Source: Linepithema humile
Lineage: Eukaryota > Arthropoda > Insecta > Hymenoptera > Formicidae
Direction of reading: 5' to 3'
Length of the DNA stretch: 64,000 nucleotides
Assembly (NCBI RefSeq): GCF_040581485.1
Contig: NC_090128.1
Span: 20,514,931-20,578,930 of the forward strand
Part shown: in pieces, positions 1 through 12,800 of the stretch
Layout of the letters: each line of letters opens with the position of its first letter
Position numbering within the stretch: position 1 is the stretch's first letter
Position numbers and translations under genes: made by a program
The notes under the pieces: model-generated
Database searches by the model: none
Seen by the model: the letters and a program-made list of their open reading frames with translations, nothing else
What the model was told of the DNA's origin: nothing

Positions 1-3000
1 TGCCGACACTTCGACTCGTAGAATGCGCGGATCGCTGGTATATGGTAATTAAGTAATCAAGTCCTGCACACCGGAGAGAGGGAGAGATAGAACCGCGGTC
101 GGACGTGACTTCTTTAATCGGCACGCCGTCGCCGCCGCCGCCGCGATGCGTTCACGATGCTGGTCATTCTTGCAATTCAATCGAAATTCATGTGATGAAC
201 GGCGAATTAGGGATCTAGTGAATTATTTAAGTTTTTGCAAACGGCACGTTTCGATATAATTAAATAATCTGAAATAAAACAATCTCGATCACGTTTGCGT
301 CTGATTTAATCAATTGCAATTTTTTAGACAGGCCGAAGACGTGCTATAAACGTCACGAAAAAAATTTATCGTTTCTTTAAACTGCATGTTTACGTCGAAA
401 ATTCACAATTTGCATGTATGAGATGCGTTTTCTTGTTGTTGAATGATTCGTATATGTTTAAACCACTGCGTAAGAAGATAGTTCCATGAAAACGGTCCGT
501 TTTTGAAAACGTTTGTCTTATAATTGTGTTCACTGAAACGATAAATGAGATGGTAATTGTGATAATTACGTGTGAATTGCTTTGTTTTGCACAGAAAGAT
601 TTATTTGTATTATCTATGTACAACGTAATAGATAACTACAGTTAACTTCATAACTCTTGTCGGCTGCAAATTAAATCCGTGTAATCAATCTACCAATGTT
701 TTTCTCGTACTGGCACTTCGGCATTAGGTTTTATGGACACAAGTGCGACATGTGAATAAACAAATTATTAACAGTTTTCAATCAGAATCAATTTTCTTAT
801 TGACACGACGCAGTCGTTTTTCCTCGCAAATCTCGTAAGATTGCTTAGAAATATCGATGATCGCATTAATTTGCAAACAAAAAGATTGATGTATATTTCT
901 CGGTAATTTCATCATGATTGATTAAAAGGCGCAACATCCTGCTTCCATAAAGCCCGACCGAATAATCGAAGGTTTTTGATGTGCCGGGATTTTATTATCG
1001 AAAGCAAGTGCGCAACGAATTGGTAAATAATTTTCATGCGAATAACTGCATCGGTAAATTACTCTTTCTGAAGATTGATCTTACGAAAAATTGCGAGAAA
1101 TTAATTTCGCTTCCCGCACGTTCGAGCATGTTAAAAAAAGTATATAAGAAGCATATACAGAATTCTGAGCAAGAAATACTGAAATTATTTTTAAGCAACG
1201 TTAAAATTTACCGAAAGTTATCATCATGCTTAATCTCTTATTTTTATTTAGAAAATTATTTAAATATATGTATATTACTTTTATGATATTTAGAAATTTA
1301 AATTTTAATAATATAGATAATTAATTTAAAACATTTTTTTTTGCAGTAGTTTCTTAATTCTTATTAATTTTTTTAATAGAAAATTGATGAATAAAAGATG
1401 TGGCGCGTAGATTAGCGCGCAAATTTCTCGTGGCAGACAAATTTGTGGTAGAGACATCAAAAGTTCGCTCGGGCGATCTCACACGTGTCGGGATGGACCG
1501 TGAAGGAGTACAGACCATTACTCGATATCGTCGTTCTCATCGTTCGTATAAATTTCCATACGCATCTCCGCGACGCGTTTCTTCACGGCACAATACGTCT
1601 ATTAAGTCATCGGTATTCTCGTGAGACGATTATTCCGTTCGCGGAACAAAGAAAGCTAAATTAAAAAGCGAGCAACGTGGTGATTCAGTCGCGTGATCAA
1701 TTTACTTAAGTGCGACAATTCAATAGCATTATTATTCATCTGTTTCGATAAATGAAGTTAAGTCGCTATTATGATTTGCGTGTACTAATTAAAATGCGCC
1801 GAGATTGAGAAAGTTAAGCCGATTATAGCGATTTTAATAGAACTATGTGTAATTTCTTTTTTAACAAGTTTCTCTAACTTACACGTGCATTTTTGCATTT
1901 TAGAAATCTTTCTTCAACAAAGTAAATAAAGTAATAAAACTTCTCAATAAAATCTGAAAGAACTAAAAGAACATTGATGACCAAGTAGGATATCAGTTTC
2001 GTGTGTGTTTAAGTATTTTCCTTCATTAAAAACAAACGTGAATGCGTGCGTAAGAGCTAGTCGTCGACGCTTATTCGCCGAAATCTCGCTCATTTGCGAG
2101 ACAATCTGCCGAGAGAGAGAGAGATAAACCTAGCGAGGAAAAAAATTCTCTCGATGGATCCTCAAACATCATTCCTCGATGATAAAACTGCGGTCATCGT
2201 GACCGCAGTAAAGGTCGAGATGGTGGCGGCGTAGAAAATCGAGATCTTCAGAGGTGTGTCTGCAACTTTCAGACGTCGCTGACGCACCTCCTCGGGGAGC
2301 GGGCTTTAAAGGGTCCTCTCCGCAACACACAATAGAACGCGAAAAGTTCTTCTCTGGCGACCCACACGACGGACCACCGCATGAGATTTACGACATTTAA
2401 ATTTCGGCTCGCCTGTGTTTGCGGCCACGTCCAAATTTCTTTCCGTCCGTCACAGGAAAGTCTTTTAACTGTTTTTACGATCACCGTTCGAACCGTTCGG
2501 AGAATAAAACTCGCGTTGAGCAAGTCGCTTTGATCGCTAAGAAAATTATTAGCAGTCGAAGAACCGAGTGACCCATGTTACAAATTCAACGAATTTTTAT
2601 ATTTTAACTTCTTTTAAAAATTTAATATTTTATTAAGAATCGATTTTTTTTTCCGGAAAAATATAATTCAGCTAATAATATTTTTAAGGTGATAAACACA
2701 TTCATTACTCGATGAAGATGTGATTACAATTGCGTTGCCAAATTTTTTATCGTTGAAAGATTCGCTCTCCGTTCGATAAATCGCGCGGCAGAAAGAGAGT
2801 TCTTTTATTTGGCCACTCTCCGTTTCTTCTCTTTGTCCCTAATCGAGTTTCGGCTTATTTATCTGCCTTCACGAACGCGGCGACGTGTATGAAATAGGAG
2901 CGACATTAAGAAGCGGCATTCTTTAAAATCGAGCCCAGAAACGCGGCGTCTTCTCTTTTGGCACGAGTTTTTCATGCAGATAATACTCTGGAAGCTTAAG

Positions 3001-4686
3001 AGAGACGACGGCACGATTTTGTACGCGTTCCGCTTTACGATGGTACTTCGCGCCTCGTTTAACGGGTTCTTATCTGGCGAAGTGTTTTAGAATTCGATAG
3101 AATTAATCGCTCTCGTCGCTACACCACTTTACGAGTTAGAAATCATTAAGTTGTATAAAAATTTCCAATGCCATTGCGTTCCCAATTTTGTTTACAACTC
3201 GCCGTCCCGAGATTATTTACATACGACAGAAGATTAAAAAAATTCTAATCCGAAAGGACATCTCGTGTTCTAACATGTTTCTAACACGTCGGAGAACATA
3301 CACACTTTTGTTATTTTCTCGCTTTTATCGCTGCGCGAACACGTTTCTACATTATTACATATGCGAAATATGACTTATGTAAAAACGAAACGTGAACGCA
3401 GTTGTACAGTTTTGCATTCATCACAGTTATTATATCGCGCGCGTGCCATATCGATCGGCAGAGGCGCAGATCCGTGACTCGAAGAGTGACGTGAAGAGCT
3501 TAAAACATTTTTTTATAATAATTAACTTTTATAATGTCAGTTGATTAACATTCTAAATTATATCTTTATTTAAAATATAAGATTTTAATGCATCGCAGTA
3601 AAGAGAATGTGAATTCTAAAATGTTAAATTGCTTCCTGTTAATTTTTATAGTATAAAATTCTAGTGCCTAAAGTTAAATAAAATATACATTTGAACATTC
3701 TAAACCATTTATTTCTTTAAAATATATAAAATTTTAATGCGTTACAGTAAAATTCTAGGTCTACCAAGTAATATAAGATTCTAAGGCATAAAAATGAATA
3801 AAATGTACATTTTAACATTAATATATATAGCAACGCACAACAAAAGTAGCTTCATACGTTACAATCAAGCGAAGATTCTTCAAAGTCCTTAAATAATTTC
3901 AAATGCTCTGAATATTTCTCTCACATCTTCACCATTTTTTACGTTTTTTTTTATATATAACTGATATGATTCTAGCAATGTTTTATATTATTATCAAATA
4001 AATTTTATAATAAGTACTATTTTATTAATATGATATTAGTATTAATTTTAATTTTTACTTCAAATTAATTGACGAATAATATTTAACAATGTAAATAAAT
4101 TTGATTCTCAAAAATATTTTTATATAATTTATTCAAATATCAGAATATTGTCACACACTTAAATAGCATAGAATGTATTGATGTTAATATTTGATGTGTT
4201 AATATAATAGTAAATAATTAAATAATTATATAATTATACACATTGAAAGAAAATTAAAAGTTTATATTCGCATCTCAAGCACGTCGAATACATTTATAAC
4301 TTTCGATTTCTACCGGGATTGTAACGAAACTCACGTCGATACAGTCGGGAAAAATTCGCCGAGTCTTGGAAAGCGCGATTGAGAAATTTCATTTTGTTTA
4401 CGTACGATAATATTTTCAATTTGCTGAATCGCAGCGAAATGTGCCTGGTGAATAGCGAACTGCCACTCGAGTGAATACGTGTCTACGGGGAATAATACCA
4501 CTTCGTTCACCGCCTCCTAAAAATCCCGTCAGTCATTTGAATCTGTGAATAAGAGTTGATGAATAAGAGTTATCCTTCGCTGATTGAGATCTTTTTGCAC
4601 GAAACGTAGATGCGGCACGCTCCAATGCGCCGTTCCATGATTAAATATAAAGGATACCTACAGTGCGTGATTTTCTCTGATTACAG
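1..4686. other. Noncoding DNA upstream of the first visible kinase exon
   Basis: I see no exon with convincing splice sites or a recognisable protein here. The open frames are short and lack family motifs. The N-terminal and ATP-binding-lobe exons of the kinase gene that begins at 4687 should lie upstream, so this stretch is probably part of a long intron, but intergenic DNA cannot be excluded. It contains a degenerate tandem duplication (3549-3820) and very AT-rich tracts. Confidence 0.5.
3549..3820. repeat. Degenerate tandem duplication, two copies
   Basis: Two adjacent AT-rich blocks (about 3549-3694 and 3695-3820) share the same order of short words. Each starts with an ATTCTAAA word, then has an AAAATATA/TTTTAATGC core, a CAGTAAA word, a TTCTA..C word, and ends in AATAAAATRTACATTT. 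They differ by substitutions and indels, so this looks like an old local duplication rather than a recent repeat. Confidence 0.6.
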
Positions 4687-7600
4687 AGCCTCATTATCTT
4701 ATACTGGAGTACGTCATGTACGGCAAGCTGCTCGCGTACCTGCGCGATCACCGTACTAGGCAGTACTTTTACAACTTCAGCGAGGATTCCGCGGCCTTAA
4801 CTTCCAGGGATCTCACGGTTTTCGGATACTGCGTGGCCAGAGGCATGGAATATCTTGCATCGAAAAAGGTACGAAGACACTTTCATACGTATACTCACTT
4901 TTTAAGATAATACTCCATAAATTTTGAAGTTAATTAGAACTTAATTGATTCTTTATTTTCTCTTAGAGACAAAATTAAAAAAAAAAAAAAAAAAAAAAAA
5001 ACCTAATTAAATCTCAGCTAACTTTAATGCTTGTGGGAACAAGTCGATAAGCTTTAATATCCACATTTTATGTGGACGAAAGAAAAAAATGTATCTCCCA
5101 CAGAATTCGTCCACGTAAGAATAAAGGTCCGTTTATACATATCCGTACCGTATCCGTACCGTGTCCGTACCGTACCGGCAAGATTCGATATGAGTATTTA
5201 CACATATCCGGCTCGCATCCGTGAATATTTTGAAACATCAGTCTTGAGACATACATCTGAAATATCGGTCGTCTAAAATTAATGCTATTACCGCTAATTC
5301 GTTTATCGATAGCTCTGCCATGTTCACAGTTCAGATGTATGTCTCAAGACTGATGTTTCAAAATATTCACGGATGCGAGCCGGATATGTGTAAATACTCA
5401 TATCGAATCTTGCCGGTACGGTACGGACACGGTACGGATACGGTACGGATATGTATAAACGGACCTTAAGTCCTTTCCCAGTTTTTTCCCTGAGATCTGC
5501 GCAGTCGTAACACGTCATTGAGAAAAAAATTCGAATGAATCCGAGGAGAAACGAGTCGGCATGAATCTCGATGAGGCATTTTTAGTCGTTTTATCTTATT
5601 TTTATCTGATGAAAGCATACGACAACACACACATTAACGGCCTCGATTATATTGACCTACTCAGCCTATGCAAGCATATTACGACGTCGACGAAGCAACA
5701 ATCACAATTACGTTGATAATAACGGGCTAACTAATTTTTCTTTACTACGTGGCTTCACGAAGGTCTCCGGCTTTCTCGACACATAACTAATTGTCGTCCT
5801 GCTTAAGAAGAAAAAGTCAAGACCGACCGCTTGACGTCTGCTTGGCGGCTCGTTTTTCACGATTTTCTTTCTTTTCGGTGGCGTGCGCGCGTGCTTCGTT
5901 GCCGGCATACCGCCGGCGGTAACAGAACGGCGCAGGAGAAACAGGAAAGGAATTGCGATAAATTTCGGCGCGACACCTCGATGAGATGGATACACGCCGC
6001 GACCGTTTAAAATGTTAAGATAGAAGCCCTCTCATTAATCTCCGTGCAATTAAGAAACCCAGCGTGCCGCAAGAGGCAGTATCATGCAATTGATTAATCG
6101 TTCGATTACTCATTGAAGATCGATGAAGTTCTGCTATAAATTTATTTTGATACATTCGGAGAAATAAGTTGGGAAAAGTGCTGCAATATTTTGCAATTAA
6201 GCCGAAATTCAGGAAACATTTTTTAAAATAAAATTGTAATTATTTTAATTTAAAATAACGTATTTATTAATATTGTCGTAATTAACTTGTACATTTAGAT
6301 ATGTTCAAGTATCATTATTTTTCTTCTTGAATATATTTCTATAACTCGAAGTTTTTTTTTTGCGAGAGTGCGCAATAATTTCTTAAATCGTGAGCCTTTA
6401 TCGCTTGCGAGATTGCACGTATCGCATGAGCATTTAATAATCTTTATAGCCAATTATTAATAACCCCGTTTGTATTTGAGAAATGTAATAAATAGTTCTT
6501 GTCTTATGCGGTTTAAAGTCTTAATTGGTAAAGTTGTAGTTGCGGTGATGCGAAAGTAAGAATTAATGCAAATAGTAATGCATTGCCTTTCCGTTTCAGT
6601 GTGCGATTTTAACATTTCTTTTTTACGATCGCGGAAGAAATGTTTTTGCACAAATCATTTACGAGAAGCTCGAGTAGTATCTTTAGCGCAATTTCCTTAT
6701 TGAAAAAGAGAATCGACTGTTTTAATTTGAGAAACTAAACTTCACCTGTATCCTCCATCCAAATATAAAAATAGGTAAGAACTTCAACTTAAATTTTTTT
6801 ATTTACTTTGCGAGAATACGTCGAAAACGAGAGTCTTTCGAGGACATCAGCATTCTACGGAACGTCGCGGGAGATCATCAACTACATGACAAATAACCCG
6901 CTAACAATATTTAATCGCAAACATTTTCGCACAGTCGTAAAGCTTCTACCGTGGCGTTTGTTGAAGGAGATCTGTGTCACTGGGCAAAGATTGAGTTTTA
7001 TTTCTCGTAAAAAACGAGTTTAAGGATATTCGTCTAGTGTTTCCTCATCTCGAAAGCAATAAACAATCCTCAACTACATTGTTAGAGATCTACACGCTCT
7101 AATCACATGCGCAAAAATTAAAATAAAAATATAGAAAATTTTATATTTTATAAAAAATATTTAATCTTTAAACTAGAAAATCTCTGTAATTGGAAATAAT
7201 TAATTAATTAGAGATAATTAATTAAAACTGTTTTTTTGTGCTTTTTTTAGACTTTTTTATATAAATATTGATATATTTTATATAAATATTGAATAAATAA
7301 ATTTTAATTTTTTAATTTCCAGATAACTCGCTGATACAAAAAATATACGGCGTTTGACGCACGTGTGTTTCTGTTGATGCGAGCATGATTTAATTCTTTC
7401 GAAATACACGGTCTCACAACAAATAAATATTAACATAATGCTGATGGAATGTTTATGAGTATCGCGAACCGGTATTCAAAAAATTTTGGCAATATTTTGT
7501 GCTAACAGTCGAAAGGAAAATTGCATGCAACTGACGTGTCAATTTATTCCGCTCGTTGCGCGTCATTGATTAAAACAGGAATTCTCGCGTACGACGAAGT

Positions 7601-9667
7601 AAATATTTTTTCATCCTTCGTTTAAAGAAACTCGTGTGATTGTGCATAAGAGGAAGAAGAAAATTTGCATGTATCTTTGTAAGCGGCGTAGTTATTTCAA
7701 AGAAGATGCACCTGCCGATTAATAGCAATTACGGAAACAAAGAGCCGAACTCGCAAGCGCTCGATCATCCCCGTCGAATGTCGAATTGCCAGTTTCCGAC
7801 GCGTAATAGCTTCCAGGAAACGGCGCAACAAAAATTATTCTCTCGAGTTAATAGACAATTACGTAGACGCAGGCTAAATGATAGTGCGCGCCCGCTGTAC
7901 CAGCTGCGGATATGCGTGGATACATTCTAAATGCGCTTTTGCATTCGCGTAGAATGCGGCAACTGATGCGCCCGATGTTTCGTAACGCCGCACTTGCATC
8001 ACCCGGTCGTTGTGTGATGATAATTATTATTTAGACTTCTCGTTGCGGCTTTTGGAATTGTTCAGTGAAATCTCGTTTGAACGAATGCACAGTAATGGAC
8101 AATTAAAACGTAATTAATAACGGCGACAACTGCAATCGCGGTACAATGCGAGCATTGTAATTTCCGATCAAATTACAAATGTGCCAACGTTGTTTCTTTT
8201 TTTTTTTTTTTTTTTACATTTGACGACTGAGTAACCACAGATATTGCTTTCGTTGCATGCGTAAGACCGGAACCTGTCAACAAAGCTTTCTATTATTTAT
8301 ATTCCCGATTGAGTGCTTGTCCTTCTCAGAAATTCTTCTTTTTCGATAGTTAGGTACACATCGGTGGACTGACATTACTAGATTTATCGGATTTACCAAC
8401 GAGTCGGCTTGGCTCGTGTCGCTGAAGCAATATTTGCCTTCGCACAGACGCTTCGCAAATCCCGTTTCGTCGAGCTCGGATTCAAGGTTTCTCTCGAAAC
8501 GACTCATTACATCGAGTTCGTAGTGCAGTGTAAATTCCCGTCCCAAACAGGCAGAACACGAGCATTCGTAATGGAATACATGCCGTTTAAGCATCGGTCA
8601 TTTATTAATGACTTCGCTCTTTTTTTTTTTGCGCAGATCATCCACCGCGACCTCGCCGCCCGAAACGTCCTCGTGGATCACAACAAGCTTTGCAAGATCG
8701 CAGACTTCGGTATGTCGAGGTTCGCCAACGACGACGGCGAAGTGATCGAGACCAGGCACGGCAGGAACGCCTTGCCGATCCGCTGGATGGCCCCCGAATC
8801 ATTAATCTACTCCCTCTTTACGACGAAGACCGACGTCTGGAGCTTCGGCATCCTGATGTGGGAGATCGTCACTTTAGGTAAGTGTCTTCACCGTTTGTTT
8901 TTTGAGAATACCGGTAGCTTGTTTGGTTTCGGCGATCGGTAGCTTGTTGCTGGAATAAATATTGTTCGCGTCTGGGAGTCCGTTGTCTCGCTGTTATTTG
9001 ATATGAAAATAAGGATACACGTGTGCGGGCATGTTTACGCTGACAGTGTGGAAATGTTGCAAAACAGGTGCGAGAAATAATACGGCTGATGTGGCCGCAT
9101 TAATTTTGTATTTCTATATTAATTGAATATTAAATTAAATATGAAAATTATTTGATTGATATTTAATTACAGAAAGAGCCCGAATAAAATATTACTATAC
9201 GTGTTGTTCAGTTTTTGTAGCAATTTTATTGGTTAAAAAAATGCAATGTATACAAATGATATCACATATGAGTAAATCGAGGAAAAGGCCCATTTTGTAC
9301 CTTGTTAGAGCGCTGTGCGCCAATCGATGGGTCGGTATCGCGCGCAGTAGCTTCCCACCGCGACTTATCATGCCTACATCCCATCGTAATGACCGTACCA
9401 CCTCACGCTCTCTGCTCAGGTTCAACACCGTACCCGGATATGACGGCGCGGGAAGTCATGCGGAACGTGCACAACGGTTATCGGCTGGAGAGGCCTTCGC
9501 ACTGCCGAAGCGAGCTCTTCAGGGTGATATCCCGATGTTGGCACGCCGATCCCGACCGCAGACCGGAATTTCAGACCTTACGCAGGGATCTCGCCCAGCT
9601 GCTGGAGGACAACATGAATGGACACTATGTGGACTTGGAGAGTTTCGCTTCCGAGTGCACTGACTGA
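4687..9667 (+). CDS. Receptor-type tyrosine kinase, C-terminal kinase half (Cad96Ca/Wsck-like), 5' partial
   Basis: Three exons join in frame: 4687-4868, 8637-8877 and 9420-9667, with consensus GT/AG borders. The first exon could also start at 4689. The joined product begins inside the kinase domain at the hinge (LILEYV), then has the catalytic loop HRDLAARN, the DFG motif, the APE-type motif MAPES, TDVWSFG and the C-lobe CW..DP..RP motif. It ends about 20 residues after the domain with a YVDL sequence. These mark an active-type receptor tyrosine kinase that would sit in the plasma membrane and phosphorylate tyrosines. The P-loop, VAVK lysine, transmembrane segment and ectodomain are absent and must lie upstream of the window. 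The closest families I can recall are insect Cad96Ca (stitcher) and Wsck, and I cannot separate them without a search. The activation loop contains no tyrosine. The 3.8-kb intron holds a foldback transposon; the second intron is 542 bp. Confidence 0.88.
4977..5001. repeat. Poly-A tract in kinase intron
   Basis: An uninterrupted run of about 25 A lies in the first visible kinase intron. No target-site duplication or retroposed body is evident next to it, so it is most simply a homopolymer. Confidence 0.8.
5125..5466. mobile_element. 342-bp foldback MITE of PIF/Harbinger type
   Basis: The two ends are inverted copies of each other for about 140 bp (start AGGTCCGTTTATACATATCC), with a 60-70-bp central loop. 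The element is flanked by a TAA triplet on both sides (5122-5124 and 5467-5469), which fits the 3-bp TWA target duplication of PIF/Harbinger elements. The ends carry a subterminal array of short CGTATCCGTACC-type repeats. The loop and right arm match the right end of the 1-kb element at 14656-15656 almost base for base. The left arm does not match the left end of that element beyond the first 60 or so bases; it is an inverted copy of the right end. The element is therefore a non-autonomous derivative inserted in the kinase intron. It has no coding capacity, and the frames that run through the arms are incidental. Confidence 0.88.
5470..8636. other. Remainder of the large kinase intron
   Basis: AT-rich intron sequence with no additional exon that would fit between the two flanking kinase exons, which join without loss. 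A T tract of about 20 bases sits near 8200, and a pyrimidine run with GCGCAG directly precedes the exon at 8637. Confidence 0.6.
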
Positions 9668-9844
9668 GGGAAAAAAGCAGAAGAACCTGTTGGCTTGTTC
9701 TCGACCGCATCGGAAAATCGATCTCGCGATGAGACGCGCTTCGCTGTGCGACTGCATCGAAGGGATGCGAAGATTTTCTGATGTATTGATTCCTGAAAGC
9801 GATTTCCTCTTGCGAATGGAACGGAATTGGAATTCCGTTTTTGG

Positions 9845-9850
9845 ATTAAA
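9845..9850 (+). terminator. Possible poly(A) signal of the kinase gene (ATTAAA)
   Basis: ATTAAA lies about 180 bases after the stop codon at 9667. It is the common variant signal and the nearest candidate. AT-rich sequence makes chance matches frequent. Confidence 0.35.
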
Positions 9851-12800
9851 AAAATCGAATTCCAAGAAATCCAGGATATCTTGTGTTTTTACTGTCGATG
9901 TTCTTAAACTGTAAAAGTTCTCGAAACTTTATATCAGACATACATTTTCGGTTCTCTACATTATTGAAATACGCTTGAAAGTATAAAATCGCTAATTGCT
10001 AAACGCTGAGAATATTAAATTAAATTAAATGTCATAAAGTCGTCTGTGAACTCAGATTCGTTTAAACTCATATTCTACATAAATATCGCTCATGAATAAT
10101 TGCGAAACACTACAACCACATAGATGATATCTGATAGATGTCACTGTCTAATTATAAAATTAAAAAATTATGACGATACGCGACACTCGGAGCGTTAATT
10201 TATTACGCGGGTATGTAACTCGGCAATAACACCGGTTGTACTTAAGAATGAATCTTTATCTCTGCGTGCTTTTATGATTCGTTGAAGTACACATATAAGT
10301 AATAACTGTAATAATTAATCATGCGATTTTCCTTTTAAGGAAGCACGCAGAACACAGGAACGCTGCAACGCGCGATGCTGTGATAAAAGTGACGAAAATG
10401 AAAAAAATTTTATATAATCGAAATATTAAAGAGCAACGGGAGTTTGTAAAGTCCGCAAAATATAAGTATTTTATGTAGTATAGTATTACTGCGTATGTAA
10501 TGTCTTTAGTTGTACGATGCGCCATTCGTCAATCCTTCAATATTTACATCTTTTTCATTTTTATTTATAAACGAAAAATATTATATCGGACAATGAGTGT
10601 GCACACACGTATTTTTACGCACTTTTGAGGCTTGCTATTGCGTAACATTCGATATAAATTAATCCAATCTTATAGATCAGGAAAGATTTTGTACGATACG
10701 ATCATGAAACAATAACGGACATTATTTTTAATAATTTTGCCTAAGTTTTTGGTACTTACTTTATTCCGAACTAATTGTTCATTCTATCGAAAATACACAA
10801 AAAGAGAATACAACTTGCGGAATGACTTGGTTCTTCTTGAATACTTCAACGAGACTCAATTCTTGCGTCGCGACATTTGTACATATTGTATCCCTCGCGC
10901 TATGTATACATAAGAATATAAATACAAACATTATATCCGTCGGAAATCAAACAAAGATGTCTTATTCTCCGAGCCGCATTAATACTGTAATAATAATAAT
11001 TATTACCGCTTAATAACTCGTTATTAGGTATGTATATCTCATATTTCCGACCGCGTCCGGCGCGTTTATTCTTAATCATTCTAGTCTTTCGCGACACGTT
11101 CTGGGGCGGCGATTGGTATCGACATTCTCTTCATACTTTGCTTTGATGAGCGTTGCGAATTTGCTCGAAATTGCGATATCAATGATATATTAATATATTG
11201 TAATCGCTCTAGAGAACCGATTAAAGCCCCTCCACTGTTAGTTGATTATTGTATTAAGTATTTTTATCTCGCTATCCCTTCTGCGACGTCGTTTTTATTC
11301 TTTGAAGCGACTTGGCTACGTCTGTTATGCGAGACATCGTTCTCAACTATATTGCATTTTGGGCGTTGCTTTTGCGACAAAAAAAAATGGTTGCGACCAA
11401 CACTGTATGTACACTCGATTGTAATAAGAATTTTTGTCAGTAAACGTTGTGAAAAAATTTAACTGTTTACACTCTATGCCACTCATGAATTTGTGTTGAA
11501 GTTCAACGCGCGCGTATAACATATGCTTCGAAATAAATCATTGCGTATGCAAAAAACATAATCCAACTGTCATGTTCTCCCTTTGTTAAATTTCGAAATA
11601 GATGATCTCGGAAATGCAAAAAATAACGGCGTGAATTATAAAATATAAGTATTTAATAAAAAATTTTTCTATTAAAAAGCAAGCTTTACGTATATATAGC
11701 AAATTTTATTACAAAATAATAAATGTTTAGTCATTATTGTGGCATTTAGCATTTTAACAATTAATAATTTAATCAGTATTTATCACTTATTCCGAACTTA
11801 AAATAAAATATTTTGACTCTGGAATTCTAATCATAAATAAATTTTAGATTATAGTAGTAAGAGCTTTCAGGAGGGCTCATTTTTCAGTATTATAAGAGTT
11901 TTACACTCGAATACCAAAATCGCACCGCTAAAAGCGAGACAGTAACAAAGAAAATCGTAGTCCAAGATTTTCTCCCGGGGGCATTTAAGACCGGCCAGGC
12001 GAGTATGCTTCCTTCTCTTTCAATTAGAAGGCGGACTTTACGCGACTGGTCCCTGTGATTTATGAAATCGTGCCCGCAACAGACAACGCAGATTTACTGC
12101 AACGGGAATATAGATTTATGCGCGCGAAAGCGTCGGATGAGATAAAGGTGCAATATGCAAATACATCCGACGCATTTTGTCATAGTCCGCGGGTTAATAG
12201 AAGGTGGTGGACAGCGGAGATTTACAGGTGCCACCGTACTATACTCCAAAGAAGGTGCCAAGGTCGAAGGAATCAGATTCCTGATCGGGATATCGATCTG
12301 GCGATTGCCATTCCTCGACACGAAGGCGCGAAAGAGATGGCTTGATAGAATCAATTAAGACCTCCCAATCGCCGTGACGATTTGATTGCGTGAGCATAAC
12401 GGAACTGTAGTGCCGTATCGGTTTCTATTTGTCGCAGTTAGAGAATTAATCGGAAGAAAATGTATTCTCTTGCACTTTTCAATCAGTAAATTAGAAAAAT
12501 TTGTTTTTAATTTAAATTTTAAATAAAGAAAGATAAGTAAATATAACTGTAAATTTAATATATTTCAAGATTTATTTTAAATTACACGTACAAGTCGCAG
12601 CCAAATTCCGTACTGTAATAGTATCCTCTGTTTTTTTTTGCACTCGTATCAAAGCTGTACGCATCAGTTCACTCTTATAGTATTCATGATACAGCATCCA
12701 TAGAGGCGAAGGCACTTATCCGCCTCATGGTTGTCTTCGCTCTTTTGCGCTCTTCGTAATACCGAACGAGTGCGGTGTGTGTCCGATGCTGCGGATCGTT

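Noticed and set aside
5070..5518. Two nearly identical predicted peptides on opposite strands near the kinase intron
   Set aside because: They are the two arms of the same foldback element read in opposite directions, not genes.
8409..8942. Single long frame across the second kinase exon
   Set aside because: The frame runs through the intron on both sides. The splice sites at 8636/8637 and 8877/8878 give the kinase-consistent exon.
12055..12358. Overlapping open frames on both strands
   Set aside because: No recognisable protein motif, no splice partners and no promoter. Likely due to local GC content.
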